DNA of 64,000 nucleotides from Prosapia bicincta (GCA_036971475.1 JBAIZL010000005.1:248435823-248499822), one strand, 5' to 3'. Shown: positions 1-17,656, counted from the first letter of the stretch. Translations and numbers: made by a program. Notes: a model not told the origin generated them from the letters alone.

Positions 1-1230
1 ACCATGTCTTTTTCATGAGTTTTCTTCTTTATTTATTTTGTTATCGTCGGGATATTTATATCACGGTGAATATGTTTGATTTTCACATGCCACGTTGCAT
101 TAACGATATTTTTCAGTACCTTATTTTGGAACATCTGAAGAATTTCTATATTCGAATCCTTTGTTCATCCCACAGTTGGCTGTCGTATAGCCAGCTGGTT
201 TCAAAATCTAACTGTACATTTTTATTTCATTACATAATTAGAGGTTTGAATTTCTATCCAAGAGCCAATAGTGCTTACGTTAATTGATATTTAATTTCTC
301 CTTACTTTTCTTGTTGCAGTGTTTCCATGTTAGTTTAGTATCTAGCTCCATACCTAGATATTTAACATGATTTTCATAAGGGATGATAATTCCGTTAGCA
401 TCCGATAGTGGAGGATCTTTCTATGCCTTATTTGTAAAGTTGACGTGGACTGACTGTACTTCGTTCTATTTGATTGTTCACTTATTAATCCATTCTAGGA
501 GTTAGTTTGTTGCTCTGTGGACTTTGTCTATAGACGTATAATTTTTTTACCAGTAGCTAATAATGCAGTGTCTACAAACACTACAATGGTGACTTCTTGG
601 GTGCTTGGAATATCACAGGTGTAAAGTAGGTAGAGTACTGAACCCAGTACATTACCTTAGGGTACTCCTGCTCGGATTTCCGTAATCTTGAAAAATTCCC
701 AGGCCTCCATGCTACATTTTATCAAAGCCTTGTGCCACATCTAGAAACAGTGTAGTGTAGATTTATTTATCTTCTAAGGCTCGTTTAATTATATCCTGAT
801 TCTATGGTAAGGTTTTTCTCTGAACCCAAACTGGTATTCTAGAATCAGATCAATTTTCTCTATGACAGGTTTAAGTCTTTTCGATCATTTCTAATAACTT
901 GGAGTTTGTAGGAATTAACGATATCGGTCTATAAGACTTAATATCATTAAGCGTTTTTCCTGAATTTTATAACATTACCTCTGCTACCTTCCAGATATCT
1001 CCCACAAGTTTGAGTCTATATTCCGCAATAATCAGATAAGTAAACATGGCTACTACTTTCCTTTCAGTTGATCTGGGCGCTCTTTTAGTATTTGTCCGGA
1101 TATAAGATCAAACGTTGTTACTTTTTAGAATTAGGATTTATCCGAATTTTTTTATCTACTTCTTTTGCACTTTCCAGTGGTATTCTGGCAGAGGATATGA
1201 AAGATATCTGTTTGCGTCACGTGGCCAAAC
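1..1230 (-). pseudogene. Jockey-like LINE ORF2 fossil (reverse transcriptase)
   Basis: Translating the minus strand, with frequent frame changes, gives an ordered series of non-LTR reverse transcriptase motifs. From high to low coordinates they are: a DLISGQILKE block near 1085-1110, YRPISL near 915-932, EYQFGF near 835-850, FLDVAQGFDK near 719-747 (RT motif A), EIRAGVP near 665-690 (motif B), FVDTALLA near 552-579 (a damaged FADD motif C), KYLG near 350-365, and QNKVLKNIVNA near 89-128 (the C-terminal region after the RT). The order and spacing match Jockey-clade ORF2. Many stops and frameshifts, and loss of one catalytic Asp, make it a dead copy. The C-terminal end runs off the window start and the endonuclease half is absent. 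Clade assignment rests on motif resemblance read by eye; the RT identity is much safer than the clade. Confidence 0.82.
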
Positions 1231-4809
<3,579 letters not shown>

Positions 4810-5149
4810 ATATATATATATATATGGGCTTGTATGTGTGTGTGTGAGTGTGTGTGTGTCTAAGTATGTATCGTTATAAGTAAGCTAAAGAAATTAATGC
4901 AGGTACATATGATCACTATAAAAGAAATATCTAGAGCGGTAAGGATAGTGGATCTCAGGTGGAACGCCCACACTTAGCCTATATATATATATCCCCTCAA
5001 TAATATCTTAAAATGCATACATATACACAAGAAAATATCTTGTAACTCGAAGAGCTGTTTATATAGATCTAACTATAATATTAGCTACCTACAATATTTA
5101 AAAATATCATGTATTTAACAATGACAGCATTACCCTGTTTACGTAAAAC
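4810..5149. other. TA/GT repeat remainder and unassigned DNA
   Basis: The TA array resumes to about 4825, then a short GT-rich run to about 4860. A second small TA run lies at 4980-4991. No gene seen. Confidence 0.5.
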
Positions 5150-8100
5150 ATTATGATTGACATTTAATTCCGATTAAGCAAGCTTACTTGTTCTTGGTAT
5201 TATTTTTTGAAAACTTATGCTTAATTATGATTGATATTATTCTTGATAACGATATGTAAATAAAACTTGATATGACTTCTGATTACTGAAGCTTACTTTG
5301 GCTTTATATCATTTCTTGATTACGTATGCTTAACTAGGCTTGATATTAATTCTTGATTACTTTATGTAAGTTATGCTTGGTATTACTTCTCATTTCTCAA
5401 GCTTACTTATTCTTTATGTTAATTATTGTTTACATATGCTTAATTAGGCTTAATATTAATTCTTGATTACTTTATGTTAGTTATGCTTGGTATTACTTCT
5501 CATTACTCAAGCTTACTTATGCTTTATGTTAATTCTTGTTTACATATGCTTAATTAGGCTTAATATTAATTCTTGATTATTTTATGTGAGATATGCTTGA
5601 TATTACTTCTGATTACACAAGCTTAGTTAGGCTTGATATAATTTCCTGATTACTTATTCTTACTTAAGCTTGAAATAATTTCATGATTACTTATGTAACC
5701 TATCCTTTATATTTCTTCTGCTTACTCAAGCTTACTTATGCTTTATGTTAATTCTTGTTTACATATGCTTAATTAGGCTTAATATTAATTCTTGATTATT
5801 TTATGTGAGTTATGCTTGATATTACTTCTGATTACACAAGCTTAGTTAGGCTTGATATAATTTCCTGATTACTTATTCTTACTTAAGCTTGAAATAATTT
5901 CATGATTACTTATGTAACCTATCCTTTATATTTCTTCTGCTTACTCAAGCTTACTTAGGCTTTATGTTAATTCTTGTTTACATATGCTTAATTAGGCTTA
6001 ATATTAATTCTTGATTATTTTATGTGAGTTATGCTTGATATTACTTCTGATTACACAAGCTTAGTTAGGCTTGATATAATTTCCTGATTACTTATTCTTA
6101 CTTAAGCTTGAAATAATTTCATGATTACTTATGTAACCTATCCTTTATATTTCTTCTGCTTACTCAAGCTTACTTAGGCTTTATGTTAATTCTTGTTTAC
6201 ATATGCTTAATTAGGCTTAATATTAATTCTTGATTATTTTATGTGAGTTATGCTTGATATTACTTCTGATTACACAAGCTTAGTTAGGCTTGATATAATT
6301 TCCTGATTACTTATTCTTACTTAAGCTTGAAATAATTTCATGATTACTTATGTAACCTATCCTTTATATTTCTTCTGCTTACTCAAGCTTACTTATGCTT
6401 TATGTTAATTCTTGTTTACATATGCTTAATTAGGCTTAATATTAATTCTTGATTACTTTATGTTAGTTATGCTTGGTATTACTTCTGATTACACAAGCTT
6501 AGTTAGGCTTGATATAATTTCCTGATTACTTATTCTTACTTAAGCTTGAAATAATTTCATGATTACTTATGTAACCTATCCTTTATATTTCTTCTGCTTA
6601 CTCAAGCTTACTTAGGCTTTATGTTAATTCTTGTTTACATATGCTTAATTAGGCTTAATATTAATTCTTGATTATTTTATGTGAGTTATGCTTGATATTA
6701 CTTCTGATTACACAAGCTTAGTTAGGCTTGATATAATTTCCTGATTACTTATTCTTACTTAAGCTTGAAATAATTTCATGATTACTTATGTAACCTATCC
6801 TTTATATTTCTTCTGCTTACTCAAGCTTACTTAGGCTTTATGTTAATTCTTGTTTACATATGCTTAATTAAGCTTAATATTAATTCTTGATTATTTTATG
6901 TGAGTTATGCTTGATATTACTTCTGATTACACAAGCTTAGTTAGGCTTGATATAATTTCCTGATTACTTATTCTTACTTAAGCTTGAAATAATTTCATGA
7001 TTACTTATGTAACCTATCCTTTATATTTCTTCTGCTTACTCAAGCGTACTTATGCTTTATGTTAATTCTTGTTTACATATGCTTAATTAGGCTTAATATT
7101 AATTCTTGATTACTTTATGTTAGTTATGCTTGGTATTACTTCTGATTACACAAGCTTAGTTAGGCTTGATATAATTTCCTGATTACTTATTCTTACTTAA
7201 GCTTGAAATAATTTCATGATTACTTATGTAACCTATCCTTTATATTTCTTCTGCTTACTCAAGCTTACTTAGGCTTTATGTTAATTCTTGTTTACATATG
7301 CTTAATTAGGCTTAATATTAATTCTTGATTATTTTATGTGAGTTATGCTTGATATTACTTCTGATTACACAAGCTTAGTTCGGCTTGATATAATTTCTTG
7401 ATTACTTATTCTTAATTAAGCTTGAAATAATTTCATGATTACTTATCCTTAGTTAGGCTTGATATTATTTCTTGATTACTTTATGTATGTTATGCTTGAT
7501 AGTACTTCTGATTACTCAAGCTTACTTAGACTTTATATTATTTCTTGATTACCTATGTTTGATTAGGCTTGATATTAATTCTTGGTTACTTTATGTATGT
7601 TATGCTTGATAGTACTTCTGATTACTCAAGCTTACTTAGACTTTATAATATTTCTTGCTTACCTACTGTATGTTTAATTAGGCTTGATAATAATTCTTAA
7701 TTACTTTATGTAACTTATGCTTGATATTACTTCTGATTACTCAAGCGTACTTAGGTTTTATATTATTTGTTTATTAATTATGCTTAATTAGCCTTCATAT
7801 TAATTCTTGATTACTATTGTATCTTATGTTAAATATTACTTCTGATTACTCAAGCCTACTTATGGTTGTATATAATTCTTGATTACATATTCGTAATTAA
7901 GCTTGAAATTAATTATTGATTACTTATGCTTAGTTGGGCTTGATATTATTTCTTGATTACTAATGTAACTTATGCTTGATATAAACCTCTGATTACTCAA
8001 GCGTACTTAGGCATTATATCAATTCTTGATTACTTATGCTTATTTAGACTTGATATTAATTCCTGATTACTAATTTAACTTATGCTTGATTTCTCAACCT

Positions 8101-8460
8101 TATTTAGGCTTGATATTATTTCTTGATTACTTATGCCTAATTAGCTTTGATATTAATTATTAATTACTTTATGTAACTTATAATTGATATTACTTGTGAT
8201 TACTCAAGCTTAATTAAGCTTGACACTAATTCTTGAATACAAATTTCTAATTAGGCGTGATATCACTTCTCATTACTCTAGCTTCTTAGTTTCTTAGATA
8301 TTAATTATTGATTACTTAAGCTTACTTTGGCTTTATATTAGCTAGTGATTACTTACTTAAGCTTGATGTTAATTTTCTATTACTAAACCTGGTTATCACT
8401 TATTCTAACTTGAGTTTGTTATTACTTTCTTGTTTACGAGTTTGTTATTACTTGTTTACA
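5150..8460. repeat. AT-rich satellite with a 219-bp higher-order unit
   Basis: The whole block is built from short related phrases, such as GCTTAATTAGGCTTGATATT and TTCTTGATTACTTATGCTT, arranged in modules of about 110 bp. Between about 5500 and 7450 the modules form a strictly periodic 219-bp unit (two 110-bp modules): the phrase CTTACTCAAG, or its one-base variant, recurs at 5721, 5940, 6159, 6378, 6597, 6816, 7035 and 7254, always 219 apart. On both sides the modules are diverged and aperiodic, as in satellites whose centre is homogenised and edges decay. It has no coding potential. Confidence 0.95.
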
Positions 8461-8619
8461 TAAATATAGAAGAACTGGAGCTATTTCATATTTTGTCAGT
8501 TCAGCTGTTCTCTGCTGAGTGAGTGAAGAGTGTTCATACAGAACGTACCTCTCCCAATCCACATTTATCTCTATGCAGTAGTTTCCGGATAACTGGAAAA
8601 ACGAGAACCAATTTTAGAT

Positions 8620-9338
8620 CAAAGATGTCAAACTTACTAAGGTGAGAGGGCCGCAACTCAATGTTTGGGCCGCGGGGCACACCAATGTGTAGTACCAGAG
8701 TCCGAGAACTATATTTCAAAGGGGTATGGGGTTATGAAATAGAACCCGATGCTTTTTTGAAATTAGATGAAAAATTGTGAACTTTGAGGCTGTTCGATGG
8801 CTTTCACTGACTGATACACTGATCAAGTTTTGTATAACTTCATTAAAATAAAAACTGGGAAAATCTATGTTAAATTAGGCTTTTGTAGTTATTATTGAAA
8901 GATATGTTGGTTAGGAAGAGGTTTCTAAAAGAAATAAGTATTTAAATTTAATACATTTTGATCCGAGGAGACAGGACAAATTTAAACTCATGAGTTACAC
9001 TGTAGCTCATGGGGTTAATGTGACACCTTTATCCTACTTACCAAGGTAGATAAAACTGTATTTAAAAACAAAGTTACATTTTGAAAGATTGTTTTATTTT
9101 AAAATAGAAATAATATAAGTAGTGTAAAAGTTGTTAAAACCATAACTATGTAGATTAGACAAAGAGAAATAAACAATATTTTAAATCAGGTTTTTCGAAT
9201 ACAATGATTTCATTCTACTGACTCTGCGCGGACTCTCTATTTTTCTCAACACAATAGTAAAAACTCTCTTCTTAAGTTTGAAAAACTATTGGCGGGCCGC
9301 ACAGAATAGCCCGGTGGGCCACCAGTTGGAAATCCCTG
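8620..9338. mobile_element. hAT-type non-autonomous element (MITE-like)
   Basis: The ends read CAAAGATGTCAAACTTA at 8620 and, reverse-complemented from 9338, CAGGGATTTCCAACTGG. These are an imperfect inverted pair of the CAGGGGTNNNCAAAC type common in hAT elements. Both sub-ends carry GGGCCGC-rich blocks (8648-8676 and 9294-9322). The flanks TTTTAGAT (8612-8619) and CTTTAGAT (9339-9346) match at 7 of 8 positions, an aged 8-bp target duplication. No transposase is visible. Confidence 0.75.
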
Positions 9339-9819
9339 CTTTAGATAACTTGGCCTAATATAAAGAACTTAAAAGAATATTGTCAAAATTGTTTTAAACC
9401 TGTCTGTTCATCGCTACTGTGTGCACACAGAAACTTATGTTTTATGAAACTTCACTCCCTGTTATAAATAATTACAAAACGAACATCTGCTGTGCAATAA
9501 ATTGCCTATATATTTCACCCATATGCTAATGCTACTTAGTCTTAAGTGTTGTAATGGGGTTGCTGCAACAGACAAATTACATTTCAGGGCAACGGTAAAG
9601 CATAAGGGTGGGACAATAACCTCATCTGTTATGTTGATTCTGGTTCTGCTGAATGTTATGACGTCATTAAGAATGACGTAAATACAAAATGCATTAACTC
9701 CCCCACACGCTAACAAATGTAATCGTTATGATAAATAGATTTCTAGTTTACATTTTGGCCCTACAAAAATTTAACTCTTCAGAAAAATATTAATTTTTTT
9801 GTATAATTATATATAAATA

Positions 9820-9859
<40 letters not shown>

Positions 9860-10660
9860 TTTTGCGATATTTACATATATATATATATGATTAAATTATC
9901 TCATAAATTAAATTATAAGAATATAGTTATATTATATGGTAAATAATATGAAATTGTTTATATAAATAAAAATGTATGTATATAAAATAACAATAACTTT
10001 TCGCCGACTATTCAATTTTGGCAAAGTCTTGTTACATGCAAAATCAATTATCTCTTAACAAATAGCTATAGTGTTCTAGTGCCAATATTGTGTAATTAGA
10101 CACTTTAGTCAAGTGTACTAGTACTAGCTTAATACTCTGTCAGTATTAAGTCATCAATTACTCTGTCAGTTGCAATAGGTTTAATTAAAACCTTTATTTG
10201 ACCTTATTATCTATATTAATTAATATCAATAATTCTTATTAGAAATGTCCTGATAATCAAATAATTTGTTATCAATTTTGTTTGTGACGCTTTAAATTTC
10301 CAAAAGATTTTAAACTAAATTCTTTTTCTAGCATTTCCATAAAACTCATACTCTTTAAATCTGAATAGATCTGATTATTTGCAATAAAATTTAGAGAAAA
10401 GTTATAATGATAGGTGTTTCTTTGTAGACATTCAAATGTTCTTTATATGGACCTTTTAATTTTGTTTTGTTTTACTTTGACTTACTTAGTAATACATATT
10501 AAGGCATTTATATTATATATTCAGTTCATTTCTTGTATTAAGATATTATACTCTACAAATATATCACGTTCTAATGTTATTATAGATTTGAAGTTAACAT
10601 TTGAAGTTAACGCATTAACATCGTTAATTAGTCATCACCAAGATTGAAAATTTGTACACG

Positions 10661-10734
<74 letters not shown>

Positions 10735-12229
10735 CAGGTATATATATCAGGAGGGGTTGAGCTAACAGAAAGAGAAAAAATGTATAAATAATACCTGAGG
10801 TTTGTTTAAAATAAAAATTTTAAACTAATTTGTTTTAAAACACAATTTTCTGTGAAAGTTTTTCCTTGCCTTTTTTTATACAAAATGATTGTGTTCAGAG
10901 AAAAATTGTTGTCCATTTTCTTCCGCAGCACTAAAAAAATATTCCATAGGTTCAGTATCCTATAATGTACATTGCACATTCCAAAGATGTTTTAATCATT
11001 TCTTTTGAAGTATTTAAAGTTATGCTACATAACTTAATCGTATAATATTTCAAAATAGGATTAAGTTAAAATCTCATCAATCTTGTTTGTAGTTTTTTAA
11101 AACTACTTTTTTTAAACAGGATCGATTTTTTAAAATGTTTTAAATACAGCATAAAATAAAATACAATTAAGAACTTAGTTGTCTCACATTTTAAAACATC
11201 TTAAGTTAATAAAGACGTTCCAAGCTATTTTGTTTTTACTCGTACATTCATTTCAATCAAGGTTTAGCATTATCGGAAGCTTTTCCAGAGCTATTTAGAA
11301 AGTAAATGTGCTTAGTCAAGAGATAAGTCTGACAGTTAATAATGTTAATGCTTGAATGTGACAACTTACCAAAATTTTAAATTAAGTTTATTATAAAAAC
11401 CTTTCTAGACATAATGGTATCGATTGCATTAGATTCAAAGTGAGGCGGTGAAAGTTTATGTTGTGTTTTCGTAGCTTTACAGTTGCAGAATGGTATAAGT
11501 TCGGCAAGACGATATTTGTTGATTCTAAACGTAAACGTTATGTTAAAAGAAATTCGCGAGTTTACCCTTAGAACCATTTTAACCAGAAGTAAAAGTTCCT
11601 AATTTTCTCGTTTTTAAACTCCCTATTACGTTTAATATAAGGCATTGTGACAAAGCTTTTGAATATATTACGCCACCCTAGCGCATGCGCGTACCACTGC
11701 GAGAAACCCTTCTAGAGATATTTATGGTAAACTGATTTCATTTTACAAATGTAAGAACTTAAAAAAAAACTAAGACTGTTACTAGTATAAAATTTACTCA
11801 ACAGACCAGCTTCGTCGTTCCCATTAACACTAATTGACAGCCATTCACATTATTTTATTGGCATTAGTTTCAAATAAAGATTTTCCTCAAAAATTGTCAT
11901 TCAAGAAATCATACACTTAAACACAGTCCACAGCTTAGAAATGCTAATCTTACAACAATTTTAACTCTACACACATGATCGAGTCTGATGTATGGGGGAT
12001 AGTTACATCGTCGCCAACACTAGTCTCGAAAACGATTTTAGTAAGAATTAAGTATTACTTTTAATCTTCACCTTTGTACAAAGATAACGTTAACTATGCT
12101 CTAAATTGTGTTATATTTTATTGTAATACATATTTTTTTATATATGCATAATATAATTTTCATAACAATGATATTGTGCATTTCGTATAAATGTTTAAAT
12201 CTGTTACTTCCCATAGATTAAATTTTTTT
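9339..12229. other. AT-rich non-coding DNA with TA arrays
   Basis: No gene supported. TA arrays at 9823-9853, 9873-9888 and 10669-10731. The open frames at 9462-9716, 10414-10647 and 11377-11577 have no recognisable domain and the composition of the surrounding intergenic DNA. Confidence 0.45.
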
Positions 12230-12765
12230 CATTTCTCTCTATTTGGGGACTACCTCCTAGGGTATTCTCTACCTCTTAGGTTATAATTACTTCTTTGGGA
12301 CTACCTCTTTGGTTAATCTTATTTTCTTGGAGGCTACCTCTTAGGGTATTATTTACCCCTTGTGGTAGTCTTTACCTCTTCGGATATTCCTTACCGCTTT
12401 GGGACTACCTCTTCAAGTAATCCTAATTTCTTGGGGATGCCTGATGTGGTTGCCTTTACTATTTAGGACCACTTGTTTGGGTAATGTTTACCTCTTGCGC
12501 TAGTCATTACTTCTAGGGGACTCTCTCCTTAAAGTAGATTTTACCTCTAGCTGAATACCACTATGGGAAATCTTTACCTCTTGGGGACTATATCTTTTGG
12601 GATACTTTTGACCTATCTAGGTAGCCTTTATTTCTCTAAGATTAGCTATTGGGCACTCTCTGCAGGAGTAGTCTTTACACTTTGTAGATTACCTTTTAGG
12701 GTACCTTTATGTCTTGGAGTAATCTTTACCTTTTGGGGTATTATTGATATTGTTAAGGAATTTTT
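12230..12765. repeat. Degenerate CTACCTCTT minisatellite
   Basis: About 500 bp made of imperfect copies of phrases such as GGGGACTACCTCTT, GGTATTCTTTACCTCTT and GGTAATC. The period is irregular, roughly 35-50 bp. The 83-residue open frame at 12563-12814 mostly translates this repeat and is not called as a gene. Confidence 0.75.
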
Positions 12766-15300
12766 TTTTAAAAGAGAGTTTTTAGGACAGTTAGTTATTA
12801 TAAATAGAATTTAAAATAATTAATCAGTTTGAATATTGATGAATCCAAAAGATCTGTAGCTCATCAGAAAAGCCATACCTATATTTTACACCCTCTTCAT
12901 GCAATTCTAAGGAGTTGCCTTCGGTAAAACGTTCAGGGTTAGTTGTAATTTGGATAGGGTTTTGTTTTTCTGGACCCACCGTTGTTCAATGGATAAAAGT
13001 AATCCAACCAATTCATCATTCATAGACTCATGGATTCAAGTAACAGTGACGTCACCATTTCTAATTTCGTATTCTGTCTCTGTTCCCAGCAGTAGGAAAT
13101 TACCTTGATATCCAACTTATACCCTGGAGATTTTATAGTTTCCCGAGAGAAGTGGGATACCACTTTAAATACTATTTCGCAACAATGGTGATTGCTATGC
13201 AAGGGAGGAGCTAGACTCAATGTCCCTAGAGATTTGTCTGCGCGTTACGAATGATCCTAGTAATTTTGTTAAGTACTTTGTCTCTTGAATATTTCTATTT
13301 TAAACTAATATTTAGTATTGTTTACCACCTATTATTTTTTTATTTATCACTATCATAAATTAACTAATAGCGTTGATACTATGTATTTGTGATATATTAC
13401 TAGTAGCACTAATTAATGCAACTTCTATTACACTGTGTACTATGACAACATATTTTAATCTTAGGCTATTTTTTTAATACTAGTTACTATTTCCAATTTC
13501 ACCCTATTTGATGAATAATCTATCACATTTGTGATTATTAATTTTTCAACCTTATATATCATTGTGTTTGTAAAGAAATTTCCCTTTTCTTCTAAATTTA
13601 AAATTTATGGTCATCAGCACAAAATTGTACTATAATTTTCCTATTCCTGATGACTTTATTCATTGCTAGATGTATGTAGAGGCCACTTCACTTGTCAACA
13701 AGTAAGCTTCATAAACATTATTTTTTTTCTAATCAAATTTATCATGATTGGATACTTTGTAGATACATTCTAATGAATTATGATACAGTGTTCTGTTTCA
13801 ATAGAAAACGGTGATTTTAAAATATTTCGTGTGTGTTGTGAATTAAAGTTATTTTTGCCTTCTTCCAAAATTTCAAAACTTCTTTCGTCAACCCAGCGTT
13901 TAATTACTATTTCCTTGTCCCTGAAGACTTTCTGCATCACCAGGTATACTGTTTTTCCAATAACAATTAGTTTTAGGTCTGGATAAAGTCCCCATTTGTA
14001 ATTTTGTACAGAAATCTATTTAATTAGCTTTCTAATTACTATAAAAATATTTACTCATTCGTACGCAGTACACAAAATACAAGATCAACTGTTTCTTTTA
14101 TTTTTTTATTCAAGTGTGAAAAATTACTATTTATACCCTAGATAAATTAATACGTGTAAGTTGGTGCGAAACTTGTCAAAAAATCTTCACACTACTTTAT
14201 TGAAACCTAGAAGAACCTGTAAGAGACGCCGTGGGCCACTTAATAGTGCCCTACACTAAACTAGAGAAGCCAAATCCACTGGTAATAAACTTTACATCTA
14301 GTCTAAACAAATTGTATAAATAATTGCTTTATTAAAATTGTATCTTACTTTCAATATAAAGCTCTTTGAAATCGTATTTGACAAAACGTCTCTGTGTCTA
14401 TTCAGTTTATATTGGAGAATATATTTAATAATGTATTTATTTATTGTATAATAATAATTATTGTATAGTTATATATAATAATTACTATTTATTGTGTTAA
14501 ATGTTTTTCATTTTTTATAATTGAAAACTTTTTATAATTTAAATTTTATCTTTCATTTAAGTTGTGTTTTATCGCGGCATGGTCTCAGACTCATATGATG
14601 TAACCGTGATTGTCACCGTGTATATTATCAATTCCGACAAAAAAAGTCTAAAAATGATTCACTATTTCTTGCACTCCCAAGAGCATCTGCTAGAAATAGG
14701 TTAGGTTTTTCAATCTGAATTGATAACGTACCTTTGTCAGTTACTCTGAAAACGTCCTATCATTGTTTGCACAACGCCATAAGTCCGACCTGTTCCAAGC
14801 TCTTGTTGGTAAATGACTTTTTTTATAAAGACAGAATTAAATTCCTCTAATTAATTATTACATATCTATTAATTTGTTTTCATAGTAAGTTTTAGGTTCA
14901 TTGTGATTTAATAAATTGTCATCGGCTCAAAGGCAAAAATAATTCAGTTTGATTGAGTTCTGTCTTTTAGAGAAATAAAGTTAGAAATATCAAGGAATTT
15001 GAGTTTTTAACGTTACATGTTTTTTGTCTTCTTTCTTTTATATCATCTTGATATTTCCTTTCAGGTTACAAACAGACTTTCAGGCGATCACGTACTGCAT
15101 TCATTTTGATGCAAACAAAAAACCTTTGGAAATAAAATCTTGAGAAAAACTTCACGTACTCTTGAGAAACGTGGGGGAACGGACTCAATTTCCTTTGGGT
15201 AATATTGAGCACAGTATTCCGTTACAAAACCGTTGGACTTACAGATACAAAGCTATGAACGGTGACATTTTTACCTATATAAATATACTTATTTACAAAG
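12766..15300. other. AT-rich non-coding DNA
   Basis: No gene, RNA or mobile-element ends seen. Open frames at 13020-13220 and 13780-13986 are short and unrecognised. Confidence 0.45.
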
Positions 15301-15302
15301 AT

Positions 15303-15340
<38 letters not shown>

Positions 15341-15381
15341 ATACACATACACACACACAGACACTCAAACTCACTCACTCA

Positions 15382-15423
<42 letters not shown>

Positions 15424-15433
15424 CATTCACACG

Positions 15434-15465
<32 letters not shown>

Positions 15466-15511
15466 AACACACACACAGACACACACAAACACATACACAC
15501 ACATACAGACA

Positions 15512-15574
<63 letters not shown>

Positions 15575-15660
15575 GACAAATACACACGCACACACACACA
15601 CACGTATGTATATCACACACACACGCGCGCGCTCGCGCACACGCACACACACACACATAC
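15301..15660. repeat. Long interrupted (CA)n array
   Basis: About 355 bp of CA units with CACT, CAGA, CAAA and CG variants. It includes an alternating CG/CA tract at about 15620-15645 (ACGCGCGCGCTCGCGCAC), a candidate Z-DNA-forming stretch. The long open frames on both strands are repeat artefacts. Confidence 0.95.
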
Positions 15661-17581
15661 TGTAACGGGGTAAAATGTAACATTTAAGCGTAACAATAGA
15701 AAGTTTAAATTAAAAAATTTAAAATCATAGAACCGAGGCACGAGGCTGGGGTGTAATGCATTAAGCATGAGAATAAATAATGTTAGCAAATAAAATTAAT
15801 ATTGACAAAGCCATTAGAGGGGGAAAAGTGTTTTATAAATTTGAAAGAGACAGAAAAGTCAAAATCAATGTAGAGAGACCATCGACATTCGAGCAGACGC
15901 AGGAATAAAAACGAAGAGAAGAGAAACCTTAAATAAGACCAAATTTGGTAGTTACAGCGATATTAAGGGATTTGATGAAAATTCAACCACGATATGAAAG
16001 AAAAGTTGGAAGGGCGAAAGAAAATGACGCACAACCGGCCCAGATCACACCAAACCGAGGAAGCCTTGCGATTGGCTAAGGGTGGACCAAGGGGGAAGGC
16101 TTGATGCGTTGGTACAGCCTTTGGCGTTAGCATTTTTCAGAGTTCGAACAGAACGGACGTGTATTTCGCTCCGCTTCGCAAAATTGTTATATTTTTTAAA
16201 GTGTATATGAACAACAAAATCCAGGGCTAAGGAGTTCGAGTGTGGTGCTAAGATGTAGTTTTGTGAGTTACAGAAACCCTTTTGGAGGGGAAACTCCACA
16301 AAAGCGGTTTTCTACAAACTTACCATCAGGTCGTGGCGTTCGGTAACAAAAATGATTCAGTTAGTTAGAAGGCGTTTTAAAAATAGATTCAGTTATAAGT
16401 AGCAAAATTGAACAGTGAATAAACTAAAATTTTAAAGCAGTAAACTGTAAAATAATAAAATCCATCTTTTAAAAAACAGTTAAAGAGAGTGAGTTCGTAA
16501 AAGGTTTGAATTTAAATTGAATTAATTTAGAGTGCAAGAAGTACAAAAAGAAAGAGGGTTTAGATAAATTCCTTGTAAACTAAATGCAATATTTTACAAA
16601 ATTAAATATCGAAATTCAAGCGGTAAAACGCGCAACGGTTATTCGGTTCAGAAAGCATCGAACAGAGGAGAATCGCAGCGACGCTAAGATGCATAGGCAC
16701 GAGAAATGGCGAGGCGAGTGGGAGAGAAGACCTAGCAAGACGACATTTTGGAAACCATTAGAAGGCAGCACTTGGATGAGTGGCGATTCTAAGCTCAGAA
16801 CTTAGCTCCTCTCTTTTTGCAGATTTTAATAAGAAATAATCGAATTAAATTCCTGGAGAATTTCAAAATTTGATTTTTAATAAGTTTTCAAAAATGTGAA
16901 AGAATTAACATAGTGACTTTGTTTAAAAGCAAGATGGTGGGAATGTCATTTATAACGTAGTTAACTACTCAAAATGGCGAACACTACCTAGTTAGTAGAA
17001 TGTTCTTAGTAAGAATTATTTAAAATAAATGTGAAAGCTAAAAGAAATTTTTTTAAATAAATTAAAGACAGATTTAGAAATTAAAATTTGTATTAAAACT
17101 TTAACTGAAATCTGCAGTGCAGAGCTAAGAATAAATTTTAAACATTTATTGCTTTTTTATATTTATAAAAAAATTAATTGAAAAACTTCATTTGAATCAA
17201 ATGAAACTATAAAAAGTGGCATTTTAAGATTGGTTTGAATAATTGTCAACTCTGTAAAAAAGGTAAGTAACATGAAAGAGGTTTTTTTCAAAATTAGTTA
17301 GGGGAAGTCAGTAAAATTTTAAAATGTGAGAAACTGTGAATCAGAGAACACTGGTTCTTCCTTTAAATAATTGAGGTTATAAAATATGTTAAGCTTCGGC
17401 CAAAAGGTCTATGAATTAAAATTAAATTTATAAAATTAAGCATGTGGAATTCCTGAGTAAGATTAGGGTTAGAAGATAAATAAAGGAATTTCAATGGTTA
17501 GTAATAGGTTAAATATCTGAGCTAATTTGAAAATTATGTTCGTTCTTATGTTGAATTTAAATTGTTTGTTTAGAATTTTAG

Positions 17582-17582
<1 letters not shown>
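15661..17582. other. Purine-rich, locally less AT-rich unassigned region
   Basis: From 15661 to about 16850 the plus strand is G/A-rich and contains a CCAAT-like inverted box (GATTGGCTAAG near 16070). It begins with TGTAACGGGGTAAAATG, which resembles a retroelement LTR start, but I could not find a matching second copy or an end. Open frames at 16045-16299 (minus) and 16584-16805 (plus) are unrecognised. It could be an old LTR element, an untranslated exon or a promoter region. Confidence 0.3.

Positions 17583-17656
<74 letters not shown>

Noticed and set aside
5150..8460. Possible CRISPR array
   Set aside because: Repeats are contiguous modules with no unique spacers and the genome is eukaryotic; it is a satellite.
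16584..16805. 73-codon open frame rich in Arg and Glu
   Set aside because: Purine-rich background explains the composition; no domain, no conserved motif.
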